This document shows, in pieces, positions 35,778-44,908 of a DNA stretch of 64,000 bases. The position numbers and the translations under genes are program-made. The notes beneath the pieces were generated by a model that was given only the letters and a program-made list of their open reading frames with translations, had not been told where the DNA came from and searched no databases. Every line of letters starts with the position of its first letter. Position 1 is the first letter of the stretch. Source of the DNA: Streptomyces tagetis. Its GTDB lineage: Bacteria; Actinomycetota; Actinomycetes; Streptomycetales; Streptomycetaceae. The stretch lies in assembly GCF_018069565.1 (NCBI RefSeq), contig NZ_JAGPNL010000001.1:1364001-1428000 (forward strand). Direction: 5' to 3'.

Positions 35778-38113
35778 CCGTCCGCCAGCGCCCGCGCCAG
35801 ATAGGGCGCCGTCGCGCTCTCCGCCGCCCGCGCCACCTCGGCCGGCGTCCCGGCCGCGACGATCCGGCCCCCGGCGTCGCCGCCGCCCGGACCCAGGTCG
35901 ATCACCCGGTCCGCGCCCGCCACCACGCTCATGTCGTGCTCGACGACGACCACGGTGTGCCCGGCGTCGACCAGCCCGTGCACCTGGCCCATCAGCACCT
36001 CGACGTCGGCCGGGTGCAGCCCCGCGGTCGGCTCGTCCAGCAGGTAGAGCGTGTGCCCGCGCCGGCCCCGCTGCAACTCGTTCGCCAGCTTGACGCGCTG
36101 CGCCTCCCCGCCGGACAGCTCGGTCGCGGACCGGCCCAGGCGCAGGTAGCCGAGGCCGACCGCCAGCAGCGCGGACAGACCGCGCGCCACCGCCGGCCGG
36201 TCGGCGAAGAACACCGCCGCCTCCTCCACCGTCAGGTCGAGCACCTGGGCGATGTTCCGCCCCCGGTACGCCACCTCCAGCGTCGCCGGTTCGTAGCGCG
36301 CCCCGCCGCAGTCCGGGCAGGGCGCGTACGTGCTCGGCAGGAACAGCAGCTCCACGCTGACGAACCCCTCGCCCTGGCAGGTCTCGCAGCGCCCGCCGGA
36401 GGCGGTGTTGAAGGAGAACCGGCCGGCGCCCCAACCGCGCTCGCGGGCCGCGTCGGTGTCGGCGAAGAGCCGGCGCACCACGTCGAACAGCCCCGTGTAC
36501 GTGGCCAGGTTGGAGCGCGGGGTGCGCCCGATGGGTTTCTGGTCGACGCGGACCAGCCGTCCCACGCCCGGCAGGTCCTCGGTGATCGCGCCGATGAGCG
36601 TCGACTTCCCGGAGCCCGACACACCGGTCACGGCGGTGAGCACGCCGAGCGGCACCTCGGCCCGCACCCCGCGCAGGTTGTGCCGGGTCACCGGGCCCAC
36701 CGTCAGCGTGCCCCGGGCCTCGCGCACCGGCCGGGCGGGCGCGGTCCGGCCGCCGAAGAGGTACCGGGCCGTCGCCGACCCCGCCGCCTGGGCCAGCCCG
36801 TCCACCGGGCCGCTGTACAGCACCCGGCCGCCGTGCTCCCCCGCCCCCGGGCCGACGTCGACGATCCAGTCGGCCGCGCGGACCACGCCGAGGTGGTGCT
36901 CGACCACGAACACCGAGTTCCCGGCCGCCTTCAGCCGCTCCAGGATCGTCAGCAGCGCCTCCGTGTCCGCCGGATGCAGCCCCGCCGACGGCTCGTCGAG
37001 GACGTAGACCACGCCGAACAGCCCCGAGCGCAACTGGGTCGCCAGCCGCAGCCGCTGGAGTTCGCCCGCCGACAGCGACGGCGCCGGCCGGTCCAGGCTC
37101 AGGTAGCCGAGGCCCAGTTCGACGATGGGCGCCACCCGGGAGACGAGGTCGGCGGTGAGCACCCGCGCCGTCTCGCCCTCGGTGGGCAGCACGCCGGTGA
37201 GGTCCGCGAGCGGCAGCGCGGCCAGCTCGGCGACGGTCCGCCCGCCGACGGTCACCGCCAGCGCCTCCGGCCGCAGCCGGGCCCCGCCGCACACCGGGCA
37301 GGGCTCGCTGGTCAGATGGCGCTCCGCCCGCGCCCTGAGCGCCGCGCTCCGGGACTGCGCGAAGGTCTTCAGGACATGGCGGCGGGCACTGGTGTACATC
37401 CCCTGGTACGGGCGCTGGACGCGGCCCGCCTCCCGGACCGGGTGCACCGTCACCACCGGCTGCTCGTCCGTGAACAGGATCCACTCCCGCTCCCGCGCCG
37501 GCAGCTCCCGCCAGGGCCGGTCCACGTCGTGGCCGAGCGCGTCCAGGACGTCCCGCAGGTTCTTGCCCTGCCAGGCACCCGGCCAGGCCGCCACGGCACC
37601 CTCGCGGATCGAGAGCGACGGGTCGGGGACGAGCGACTCCTCGGTCACGCGGTGCACCCGGCCCAGCCCCTCGCACTCCGGGCACGCCCCGGCCGCCGTG
37701 TGCGGGGAGAAGGCGTCCGAGTCCAGCCGCGGCGCCCCCGGCGGATACGTCCCGGCGCGCGAGAAGAGCATCCGCAGCGAGTTGGAGAGGGTGGTGACCG
37801 TGCCGACCGAGGAGCGCGAGGTCGGCGCCGCCCGGCGCTGCTGGAGCGAGACGGCGGGCGGCAGGCCGGTGATCTCGCCCACCTTCGGCGCCCCCACCTG
37901 CTGGATCAGCCGGCGCGCGTAGGGGGCGACCGACTCGAAGTAGCGCCGCTGCGCCTCCGCGTAGACGGTGCCGAAGGCCAGCGAGGACTTGCCGGAGCCC
38001 GACACCCCGGTGAAGACGGCCACGACGTCGCGCGGGACGTCGACGTCCACGCCCTGGAGGTTGTGCTCACGGGCGCCGCGCACCCGGACGTAGGGGTCGT
38101 GGGGGCTGTGCAT
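35762..38113 (-). CDS. UvrA-like ATPase (UvrA2-type, excinuclease subunit A paralogue)
   Basis: A 783-residue twin-ABC ATPase. Two Walker A sites (GVSGSGKSSLAFG near residue 37 and GVSGSGKSTLIGA near 505), two signature motifs (LSAGELQRLRL and LSGGEAQRVKL), two Walker B (VVYVLDEPSAGLHP and TLYLLDEPTAGLHP), and zinc modules (CPECEGLG, CPVCGG, CETCQGEG/CPDCGG). It is about 150 residues shorter than housekeeping UvrA (about 950) because the UvrB-binding/insertion region is reduced, as in UvrA2-type proteins that protect against DNA-binding drugs. The ATG at 38113 has GGAG upstream. No uvrB or uvrC is near; a transporter or resistance gene is not adjacent either. Confidence 0.92.
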   Translation of the reverse strand: MHSPHDPYVRVRGAREHNLQGVDVDVPRDVVAVFTGVSGSGKSSLAFGTVYAEAQRRYFESVAPYARRLIQQVGAPKVGEITGLPPAVSLQQRRAAPTSRSSVGTVTTLSNSLRMLFSRAGTYPPGAPRLDSDAFSPHTAAGACPECEGLGRVHRVTEESLVPDPSLSIREGAVAAWPGAWQGKNLRDVLDALGHDVDRPWRELPAREREWILFTDEQPVVTVHPVREAGRVQRPYQGMYTSARRHVLKTFAQSRSAALRARAERHLTSEPCPVCGGARLRPEALAVTVGGRTVAELAALPLADLTGVLPTEGETARVLTADLVSRVAPIVELGLGYLSLDRPAPSLSAGELQRLRLATQLRSGLFGVVYVLDEPSAGLHPADTEALLTILERLKAAGNSVFVVEHHLGVVRAADWIVDVGPGAGEHGGRVLYSGPVDGLAQAAGSATARYLFGGRTAPARPVREARGTLTVGPVTRHNLRGVRAEVPLGVLTAVTGVSGSGKSTLIGAITEDLPGVGRLVRVDQKPIGRTPRSNLATYTGLFDVVRRLFADTDAARERGWGAGRFSFNTASGGRCETCQGEGFVSVELLFLPSTYAPCPDCGGARYEPATLEVAYRGRNIAQVLDLTVEEAAVFFADRPAVARGLSALLAVGLGYLRLGRSATELSGGEAQRVKLANELQRGRRGHTLYLLDEPTAGLHPADVEVLMGQVHGLVDAGHTVVVVEHDMSVVAGADRVIDLGPGGGDAGGRIVAAGTPAEVARAAESATAPYLARALADGGTRR

Positions 38114-38270
38114 GGGGGCTCCGTACGGGGTGGGGTCGGGTGCGGTCGGGCGGGCGGGGGCTCGGTCGGCGACGGAGGACGGAGGAGGACAGGGGGCGGA
38201 GGACGGAGGGCGGAGGACGGGGGCGGAGGTCACGGTGGTCGCCGTCGCGGAGGGCCGTGACGCTCCGTCG

Positions 38271-39320
38271 TCATCGTCCGCCGTCCGCGCCCCCGGGACA
38301 AACCGCGGCGTCCCGCGCCGGGCCGGCTCCGACGATCCGGGCCAGCCCGCGGTAGGAGTCCAGCAGGGCCGTCCGGTCGTACGTACTCGTCGTCACCAGG
38401 ACCTCCTGGGCGCCCGTGGCGCGCAGCAGCGCCTCCAGCTCCCGCGCGACCTGCTCCTCGGTGCCCGCGATGTGCCCCTGGAGACCGGCGTCGTACAGCT
38501 CGCGCTCCTTCGCGGTCATCGTGCGGGCCTCGACCGCCTCGGGCGGGGCGAGCGGCGGGAAGGAGCCGCGGGTGCGGGCGTGCGCCATCGACCACGCCTC
38601 CGGCACCAGCAGCCGCCGCGCCTCCTCGGGCGTCCCGGCCACGGCGACGGTCCCCGACACGACGACGTACGGCTCCGCGCTCCAGGGGGAGGGGCGGAAC
38701 CCGGCGCGGTAGCGCTCGATGCCGCGCAGCATCCGGTCCCGGCCGCGCAGGTCCCCGATGACCATCGGCAGCCCCGCCCGCGCGGCCACCTCCGCGCCCT
38801 CGCCCATCGCCAGCACGAACGGCGGGACGCGCAGCCCCTCGGCGGGGCGGGCCCGCACGCCCGTGGGGGAGGTGCCCCGGAACCAGCCCAGCAGCTCCGC
38901 GAGCTGTCCCTCGAAGTCCTCCGCGTCCTCCTTGTCCCGGCCCAGCGCCCGGCGCACCCCGTCGGTGAAGCCCACCGAGCGGCCGAGCCCCATGTCGATC
39001 CGCCCCGGGAAGAGCGACTCCAGCACGCCGAACTGCTCGGCGACGACCAGCGTCCGGTGGTTGGGCAGCATCACGCCCCCGGTACCGACCCGGATGCGGC
39101 GGGTCGCCCCGGCCACGGCGGCGGCCAGCACGGTCGGCGCCGAACCGGCCACCCCGGGCACCCCGTGGTGTTCCGCCACCCAGAAGCGGTGGAAGCCGAG
39201 CCGTTCCGCCTCCCGGGCCAGCGCCACGGTGTCGCGCAGCGCCCGCGCGGCGTCGTGGCCCTCCCGGACGCGGGAACGGTCGAGGACGGAGAACGGGGTG
39301 GAGGCGATCACGGAGCTCAC
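38271..39320 (-). CDS. Luciferase-like flavin-dependent monooxygenase
   Basis: A 349-residue TIM-barrel of the LLM class. Conserved blocks: ASTPFSVLDRSRVREG, GFHRFWVAEHHGVPGVAGSAPTVLAAAVAGATRRIRVGTGGVMLPNHRTLVVAEQFGVLESLFPGRIDMGLGRS, and GTPEEARRLL. It uses reduced FMN and oxygen; substrate not readable. The start is probably GTG 39320, although GTG 39311 is also possible and neither has a good Shine-Dalgarno. It is divergent from the HAD gene by 67 bp. The C-terminus ends in a short Asp/Gly tail. Confidence 0.9.
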   Translation of the reverse strand: MSSVIASTPFSVLDRSRVREGHDAARALRDTVALAREAERLGFHRFWVAEHHGVPGVAGSAPTVLAAAVAGATRRIRVGTGGVMLPNHRTLVVAEQFGVLESLFPGRIDMGLGRSVGFTDGVRRALGRDKEDAEDFEGQLAELLGWFRGTSPTGVRARPAEGLRVPPFVLAMGEGAEVAARAGLPMVIGDLRGRDRMLRGIERYRAGFRPSPWSAEPYVVVSGTVAVAGTPEEARRLLVPEAWSMAHARTRGSFPPLAPPEAVEARTMTAKERELYDAGLQGHIAGTEEQVARELEALLRATGAQEVLVTTSTYDRTALLDSYRGLARIVGAGPARDAAVCPGGADGGR

Positions 39321-39387
39321 ATCAGGTTCAACGCCCGCGCGCCGCCGGGATTCCCCGCGCCGTTCCGGGCTCGCCTACGGTGGGGGC

Positions 39388-39879
39388 GTGACCGACCGCC
39401 TCGCGCGCCCCCTGGCCGTGTTCGACCTCGACAACACCCTCGCCTCCACCGCGCACCGCCAGCACTTCCTGGAGCGCCGGCCGCGCGACTGGGACGCCTT
39501 CTTCGCCGCCGCGCCCGACGATCCGCCGCTCGCCGAGGGCATCGCCCTGGTGCGCGAGAGCGCCCGCGTCTGCGAGGTGGTCTACCTGACCGGGCGGCCC
39601 GAGCGCTGCCGGCGGGACACCCACGACTGGCTGTCCGCGCACGGACTGCCCGAGGGGCCCGTGCACATGCGGCGCGACGCCGACCGCAGGCCGGCCCGGC
39701 TCACCAAGCTGGAGGTGCTGCGCCGGCTCGCCCGTACCCGCGAGGTCCGGGTCCTCGTCGACGACGACGCCCTGGTCTGCGAGGACGCCCGCCGGGCCGG
39801 GTTCACCGTGGTCCGGGCGGACTGGGCGATCCCCTCGGCGGCACTGAGGGACGCGCAGGAACGCCAGGGCCGCACCTGA
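39388..39879 (+). CDS. HAD-family phosphatase, small
   Basis: A 163-residue HAD hydrolase with minimal cap. Motif I FDLDNTLA (nucleophile and acid Asp) near the N-terminus, motif II Thr in VYLTGRPER, motif III Lys in RLTKLEVL, motif IV VDDDALVCEDARRAG. The layout resembles polynucleotide-kinase 3'-phosphatase-type domains. GTG 39388 is the start that keeps motif I near residue 12. Convergent with the dodecin gene. Substrate unknown. Confidence 0.85.
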   Translation: MTDRLARPLAVFDLDNTLASTAHRQHFLERRPRDWDAFFAAAPDDPPLAEGIALVRESARVCEVVYLTGRPERCRRDTHDWLSAHGLPEGPVHMRRDADRRPARLTKLEVLRRLARTREVRVLVDDDALVCEDARRAGFTVVRADWAIPSAALRDAQERQGRT

Positions 39880-39919
39880 CGGACCGGCGGGCCCGGCACG
39901 CCCCGGCCCCGTCCGGACG

Positions 39920-40138
39920 TCAGTCCTCGGTGCCCTCCAGGCGGAAGCCGACCTTCAGGCACACCTGCCAGTGCGCCACCTGCCCCTCCTCGATCTGGCC
40001 GCGCACCTGCGTCACCTCGAACCAGTCCAGGTTGCGCAGGGTCTGCGAGGCACGGGCGATCCCGTTGCGGACGGCCTGGTCGACGCCGTCGGGCGAGGTG
40101 CCGACGATCTCCGTGACCCGGTAGGTGTGGTTCGACAT
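39920..40138 (-). CDS. Dodecin (flavin-storage protein)
   Basis: A 72-residue beta-alpha-beta-beta protein matching dodecin in length and pattern: HTYRVTEIVGTSPDGVDQAVRNGIARASQTLRNLDWFEVTQVRGQIEEG, with the flavin-stacking Trp in LDWFEV and the Gln in VTQVRGQIE. Dodecins form hollow 12-mers that bind FMN or related flavins and buffer them. The ATG at 40138 has GGGAG upstream. It lies near a flavin-dependent monooxygenase, which may be chance. Confidence 0.92.
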   Translation of the reverse strand: MSNHTYRVTEIVGTSPDGVDQAVRNGIARASQTLRNLDWFEVTQVRGQIEEGQVAHWQVCLKVGFRLEGTED

Positions 40139-40268
40139 GCCGGTGCTCCCTTCCGCGCGGGCACGGCGGCGGCGGTCCCGCCCGCGCCGTACGTCACTCC
40201 ACGGTGCCCCACCCCGGCGCCGGGCGCGAGGCGGCGACGGGGCGGCCGGCGGACCGGCCAAAGCGCCA

Positions 40269-40310
40269 TGACCTTCGCATTGGTCTTGACCTTCCGATTG
40301 GTCCATACCA
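40269..40310 (+). promoter_or_regulatory. Tandem 18-bp repeat with two DasR/GntR-like operators
   Basis: TGACCTTCGCATTGGTCT (40269-40286) is directly followed by the near-identical TGACCTTCCGATTGGTCC (40287-40304). Within them TGGTCTTGACCT (40281-40292) and TGGTCCATACCA (40299-40310) each match 10 of 12 bases of the DasR-type site TGGTCTAGACCA. They lie 118-159 bases before the start of the sugar-binding protein gene and are read as its GntR-family control sites. Confidence 0.6.
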
Positions 40311-40427
40311 AAATCCCAGTCACCCGTTCGAGCCATTGGCTCGTCCCCCACGTCGGGTCTCCCTTCGCGTGCGCAGGACTCCGGTCCGCCCGCCGCCCCC
40401 CTGTCCGCCAGACAGAAAGACCCCCTC

Positions 40428-41696
40428 GTGAGACGTCGTCGCCTGCTCGCCCTTGTCTGTGTCTCCGCCTCCCTGCTCGGCGGCTGCGGCCTCATGTCCG
40501 AAGGCGGCGCCGACGACCGGCGTTCCGTGACCGTGTGGCTGATGAAGAACAGCGCCTCGCAGGACTTCCTGCGCCGCTTCACCGAGGAGTTCGAGCGCGA
40601 GCACCCGCGGCTCTCCCTCGACATCCGCATCCAGGAGTGGACCGGCATCGGCGAGAAGGTGCAGGCCGCGCTCAAGGCCGACGGCGGGGACGACGGCCCG
40701 GACGTCGTCGAGGTCGGCAACACCCAGGTCCCCCAGTACGCCGAAGGGGGCCGCCTCCAGGACCTCACACTGGAGGCCATGCGCGACTGGGGCATCCGCG
40801 AATGGCTGCCCGGCCTCGCCGAACCGGGCCAGTACATGTCCCAGCAGTTCGGCATCCCCTGGTACGCCGCCAACCGCGTCGTCATCTACCGCAAGGACCT
40901 CTTCGAGGAGGCCGGGATCGGCGAGCCGCCCCGCACCCGCGAGGAGTGGATCACCGCCACCGAGAAGCTCGACACCGCCGGCGCCCAGGGCATCTACCTG
41001 GCCGGACAGGACTGGTACACCCTCTCCGGCTTCATCTGGGACGAGGGCGGCGAACTCGCCCGGCAGGACGGCGGCATCTGGAAGGGCTCCCTCGACAGCG
41101 CCGCCGCCCTGCGCGGCATGGAGTTCTACCGCGAACTGCACGCCCTCGGCCGGGGCCCCGCCGACGCCGACGAGGAACACCCGCCGCAGGCCGGGGTCTT
41201 CGCCAAGGGACGGGTCGGCCAGATCATCGCCGTGCCCGGCGTCGCCCAGAGCATCGTGCGCGAGAACCCCGAACTCAAGGGCAAGCTGGGCTTCTTCCCC
41301 GTCCCCGGCAAGACCGCCGACCGGCCCGGCGCCGTCTTCACCGGCGGCTCCGACCTCGTCGTCCCCAAGAACACCGACAACCTGGAGGGCGCCGTCCAGG
41401 TGATCGAGGCCCTCGCCGGCGCCAAGTGGAACACCGAACTGGCCCGCGCCATGAACTACGTCCCCAACAAGGAGTCCCTCGCCGACGCCGTCGCCGGCGA
41501 GGAGGGCGTCGCGGCCATGGCGGCCGGCGCCGCACACGGCCGCGCCACCCCCGGCACACCCCGCTGGGGCGCGGTCGAGGCGGACAACCCGATCAAGGAG
41601 TACATGACCAAGGTGCTCACCGGCGGCGACCCCCGGGAGGAGGCCCGCCGTCACTCCGAGCGCATCACCGAACTGCTCGACCTCAACGCGCGCTGA
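40428..41696 (+). CDS. ABC-transporter sugar-binding lipoprotein (orphan)
   Basis: A 422-residue solute-binding lipoprotein: signal and lipobox (VSASLLGGCG, Cys at 20), then the family 1 solute-binding fold with SVTVWLMKNSASQDFLRRFTEEFE, PDVVEVGNTQVPQYAEGG, GIPWYAANRVVIYRKDLFEEAGI, GQDWYTLSGFIWDEGGELA and SDLVVPKNTDNLEGA. Sequence pattern is close to chitosugar/N-acetylglucosamine-type binding proteins such as DasA, and DasR-like sites lie upstream, which points to amino-sugar uptake. No permease or ATPase gene follows, so it must share a permease encoded elsewhere. GTG 40428 opens the signal. Confidence 0.88.
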   Translation: MRRRRLLALVCVSASLLGGCGLMSEGGADDRRSVTVWLMKNSASQDFLRRFTEEFEREHPRLSLDIRIQEWTGIGEKVQAALKADGGDDGPDVVEVGNTQVPQYAEGGRLQDLTLEAMRDWGIREWLPGLAEPGQYMSQQFGIPWYAANRVVIYRKDLFEEAGIGEPPRTREEWITATEKLDTAGAQGIYLAGQDWYTLSGFIWDEGGELARQDGGIWKGSLDSAAALRGMEFYRELHALGRGPADADEEHPPQAGVFAKGRVGQIIAVPGVAQSIVRENPELKGKLGFFPVPGKTADRPGAVFTGGSDLVVPKNTDNLEGAVQVIEALAGAKWNTELARAMNYVPNKESLADAVAGEEGVAAMAAGAAHGRATPGTPRWGAVEADNPIKEYMTKVLTGGDPREEARRHSERITELLDLNAR

Positions 41697-41742
41697 CGCG
41701 GCGGCGCGACACCCCGCGCCACCGCGTCCCCGGCCGGCCGGC

Positions 41743-42705
41743 TCAGCGCACCACGCTCAGCGACAGGGCGAACCGCCCCTCGCCGTCCGTCCACCAGTGG
41801 AACAACTCCAGCCCGGCCTCCGCGAGTTCGGCGCCCACCCCCTCGCGCCGGAACTTCGCGGACACCTCGGTCCGCAGCTCCTCCCCGGCGGCGAAGTGCA
41901 CCGCCAGCCCGAGTGCGCCGACCTTCACCGTCTGCGCGGTGCGCGCCCGCAGCCGCATCTCGATCCACTCCCGTCCGGCGTCCCACAGCGCCACGTGGTC
42001 GAAGGCGTCGAGGACGAAGTCGGCGCCGAGTTCGCGGTTGACCACCGCCAGCACGTTCTTGTCGAACGCGGCCGTCACCCCGGCCGCGTCGTCGTACGCC
42101 CGCACCAGCACCCCCGGGTCCTTCACCAGGTCCGTACCGAGCAGCAGGGCGTCGCCGGGGGCGAGCATCGCCCGCACCGAGGCGAGGAACGCGGCGCGTT
42201 CGGCTGGCAGCAGGTTGCCGATGGTGCCGCCGAGGAACGCCACCAGACGCGGACCCGGCGTCACCGGCAGCGTCAGCGCCGAGGTGAAGTCGGCGAGCAG
42301 CGCGTGCACCTCAAGGCCGGGCCGCTCGGCCGCGAGCGCCCGCCCGGCCCCGGTCAGCGCGCTCTCGCTGACGTCCACCGGCACATAGGCGCGCAGCGCG
42401 GTGAGCGCGTCGAGCAGGTACCGCGTCTTCTCCGAGGAACCCGAGCCCAGTTCCACCAGGGTGCGGGCGCCGGTCGCGGCGGCGATCTCCCCGGCCCGGT
42501 CCGCGAGGATCTCGCGCTCGGCCCGGGTGGGGTAGTACTCGGGGAGCGCGGTGATCTCCTCGAACAGCTCGCTGCCCCGGGCGTCGTAGAACCACTTGGG
42601 CGGCAGCCACTTCGGGGTCGCGGTCAGACCCCGCAGGACGTCGGCGCGCAGCGCCGCCTCCGTGGCGTCCTCGGGCAGCGTGCGGGTGAGGCGGAACGGG
42701 CTCAC
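41743..42705 (-). CDS. egtD: L-histidine N-alpha-methyltransferase
   Basis: A 320-residue methyltransferase that makes hercynine (N-alpha-trimethylhistidine), the first step of ergothioneine synthesis. Blocks: [34 protein letters not shown] (histidine site), [18 protein letters not shown] (SAM site), [20 protein letters not shown], and the tail [26 protein letters not shown] 42705 overlaps the egtC stop (GTGA), so it is the last gene of an egtA-B-C-D operon. Length matches the family. From memory S. coelicolor has the set at SCO0910-0913. Confidence 0.96.
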   Translation of the reverse strand: MSPFRLTRTLPEDATEAALRADVLRGLTATPKWLPPKWFYDARGSELFEEITALPEYYPTRAEREILADRAGEIAAATGARTLVELGSGSSEKTRYLLDALTALRAYVPVDVSESALTGAGRALAAERPGLEVHALLADFTSALTLPVTPGPRLVAFLGGTIGNLLPAERAAFLASVRAMLAPGDALLLGTDLVKDPGVLVRAYDDAAGVTAAFDKNVLAVVNRELGADFVLDAFDHVALWDAGREWIEMRLRARTAQTVKVGALGLAVHFAAGEELRTEVSAKFRREGVGAELAEAGLELFHWWTDGEGRFALSLSVVR

Positions 42706-43589
42706 GTACGGGACTCCTTCACGGCGGCGGACGGGGAGGCCGGGGCGGGCGCGGGCGCGGCGCCGCCCGGCTCCTCCAGCGGGGTGAGCCGCACCGTCGT
42801 GCGGCTCGCGACGAGCAGGGTGCGGTCGGGCACCTCCCGCCAGCGCGGGTCCTCGTCGTACGGCTCCGAGGCGACGACCGTGCCGCCGCGGGGCCGGGCC
42901 AGGTACCACAGGGTGTCGCCCCAGGCGGTGGCGGCGATCGCCTCGCCGTCGGTCAGCAGCAGGTTCAGCCGCGAGCCGGGGGCCGCCGCGGCGACCTCCC
43001 GGACCGTGTCCGCCAGGGCCCGGCCCGCCGTGTGACCGGGGCCGGTGCGCCGCCCGCCGGCCCCGGGGGTCGGCACGACGGCCGTGCCCCGCCCCGGCTC
43101 CCGCGCGGCCCCGGCGCGCAGCCGGTGCAGGACCAGCGCCCACACCAGCGCCGAGTCGTTGCGCGCCTCCAGCGACAGCAGTTCCCGCGTCGGCAGCAGC
43201 GCCGCCGCCCGCGCCAGCGAACCGGGCCAGCCGGTCACCGCGCCGTTGTGGCTGAACAGCCAGGTCCCGGCGGTGAACGGCGCCGCCGCGGCCTCCGCGT
43301 CCGCACCCGTCAAGGTCGCGTCCCGGACGGCCGCCAGCAGCGCCCGGGTGCGCACCACCCGGGCCAGGTCGGCGAAGGACTGGTCCGCCCAGATCGGCCC
43401 CGCGCGCCGGTAGCGGGCCGGCACCGGATCGTACGGGGCGTACCAGCCGACGCCGAACCCGTCGGCGTTGACCGTCCCGTACCGCTGCCGGCCGGGCGCC
43501 CAGGACTGGCGGTACAGCCCCTGCGGGGGCTCCACGAGCAGCCGGCCCAGCGGCTCGACGGGCCCCAGGTAGGCGATGTGACGGCACAT
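42702..43589 (-). CDS. egtC: Gamma-glutamyl-hercynylcysteine sulfoxide hydrolase
   Basis: A 295-residue class II glutamine-amidotransferase-type hydrolase. MCRHIAYLG gives the N-terminal nucleophile Cys2 after Met removal; [20 protein letters not shown] and [10 protein letters not shown] are conserved. It removes the glutamyl group from the sulfoxide intermediate. The C-terminal Pro/Ala-rich tail (about 275-295) is not part of the fold. Start fixed by MCRHIAYLG; stop and start overlap with egtB (TGATG) and egtD (GTGA). Confidence 0.95.
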   Translation of the reverse strand: MCRHIAYLGPVEPLGRLLVEPPQGLYRQSWAPGRQRYGTVNADGFGVGWYAPYDPVPARYRRAGPIWADQSFADLARVVRTRALLAAVRDATLTGADAEAAAAPFTAGTWLFSHNGAVTGWPGSLARAAALLPTRELLSLEARNDSALVWALVLHRLRAGAAREPGRGTAVVPTPGAGGRRTGPGHTAGRALADTVREVAAAAPGSRLNLLLTDGEAIAATAWGDTLWYLARPRGGTVVASEPYDEDPRWREVPDRTLLVASRTTVRLTPLEEPGGAAPAPAPASPSAAVKESRT

Positions 43590-44908
43590 CAGGCGACCTC
43601 CGCCGACCGGGCGGTGCGGAAACCGGAGAAGATCTGCCGCCGGACGGGAAGGTCCCAGTTGCGGAAGGTGCCGCGGCAGGCCACCGCGTCCACCGCGAAC
43701 GAACCGCCGCGCAGCACCTTGTGCCCCGGCCCGAAGAACACCTCCGAGTACTCCCGGTACGGGAAGGCCCGGAAGCCCGGGTACGGGGCGAAGTCGCTCG
43801 ACGTCCACTCCCACACGTCGCCGATCAACTGCCGTACCCCGAGCGGGGAGCGCCCCGCCGGATAGCTGCCCACGGGCGCCGGGCGCAGGTGCCGCTGGCC
43901 CAGGTTGGCGTGGTCCGGGCCCGGATCGGCGTCGCCCCACGGGAAACGGGCCGAGCGGCCGGAGGCCGGGTCGTGCCGGGCGGCCTTCTCCCACTCGGCC
44001 TCGGTGGGCAGCCGCCGCCCGGCCCAGCGGGCGTAGGCGTCCGCCTCGTACCAGCTCACATGGACCACCGGCTCCCCGGGCGGCACCACCTCCGTGACGC
44101 CGAAACGGCGCCGCAGCCACTGCCCGCCGTCCCGGCGCCAGTACAGCGGGGCGCTCAGCCCGTGCCGGCGGACGTGGTCCCACCCCTCGGGCGCCCACCA
44201 GCGCGGCTCCGTGTAGCCGCCGTCCTCGATGAACCGCAGGTAGGCCGCGTTCGTCACCGGCGTGGTGTCGAGGAAGAAGGCGTCCACCTCACGCCGGTGC
44301 GCGGGCCGCTCGTTGTCCAGCGCCCACGGCTCGGTGGAGGTGCCCATCGTGAACGGGCCGCCCGGCACCAGCACTTCGGCCGGCCCCGTGAACGGTTCCA
44401 CCGGATCGGGGGCGGGCGCGGTCAGCGCGGGCGGGCCGGTGCGCAACTGGTGGGTGATGAGCATCGTCTCGTCGTGCTGCTGCTCGTGCTGGGCGACCAT
44501 CCCGAAGGCGAAGCCCGCCTCGGTCAGCCGGCTCCCGCGGAACGCGGCGGCCTCCAGCACGTCCAGCGCGCGAGAGCGCACCTCGGCCGCGTACCGGCGG
44601 GCCTCCTCGGGCGGCAGCAGCGGCAGCCGGGGCCGTTCGGCGCGGGGGTGTTCGAAGGCGTCGTAGAGGCTGTCGATCTCGGGGCGGATCGCCTCCTGCC
44701 CGGCGACCGCCCGCAGCAGCCACAGCTCCTCCTGGTTGCCGATGTGCGCCAGGTCCCACACCAGCGGCGACATCAGTGGCGAGTGCTGCGCGATCAGGTC
44801 GGGCTCCTCGACGCAGCCGGTGAGCAGCGCCGTGCGGTCGCGGGCGGCGACGAGGGTGGCGAGGGCGCGTTCGCGCACCGCCTCGGGGTCGGTGACGGGG
44901 TCGGTCAT
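43589..44908 (-). CDS. egtB: Ergothioneine sulfoxide synthase (hercynine-cysteine C-S bond)
   Basis: A 439-residue non-haem iron enzyme that joins gamma-glutamylcysteine to hercynine with oxygen. An N-terminal DinB-like domain carries the iron ligands HX3HXE (QHEQQHDET, about 145-153) with a further His in [11 protein letters not shown]; the C-terminal FGE-sulfatase domain has [51 protein letters not shown] and VLRGGSF. The actinobacterial glutamylcysteine-using form is expected, matching the presence of EgtA and EgtC here. ATG 44908 overlaps the egtA stop (ATGA). Confidence 0.96.
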   Translation of the reverse strand: MTDPVTDPEAVRERALATLVAARDRTALLTGCVEEPDLIAQHSPLMSPLVWDLAHIGNQEELWLLRAVAGQEAIRPEIDSLYDAFEHPRAERPRLPLLPPEEARRYAAEVRSRALDVLEAAAFRGSRLTEAGFAFGMVAQHEQQHDETMLITHQLRTGPPALTAPAPDPVEPFTGPAEVLVPGGPFTMGTSTEPWALDNERPAHRREVDAFFLDTTPVTNAAYLRFIEDGGYTEPRWWAPEGWDHVRRHGLSAPLYWRRDGGQWLRRRFGVTEVVPPGEPVVHVSWYEADAYARWAGRRLPTEAEWEKAARHDPASGRSARFPWGDADPGPDHANLGQRHLRPAPVGSYPAGRSPLGVRQLIGDVWEWTSSDFAPYPGFRAFPYREYSEVFFGPGHKVLRGGSFAVDAVACRGTFRNWDLPVRRQIFSGFRTARSAEVA

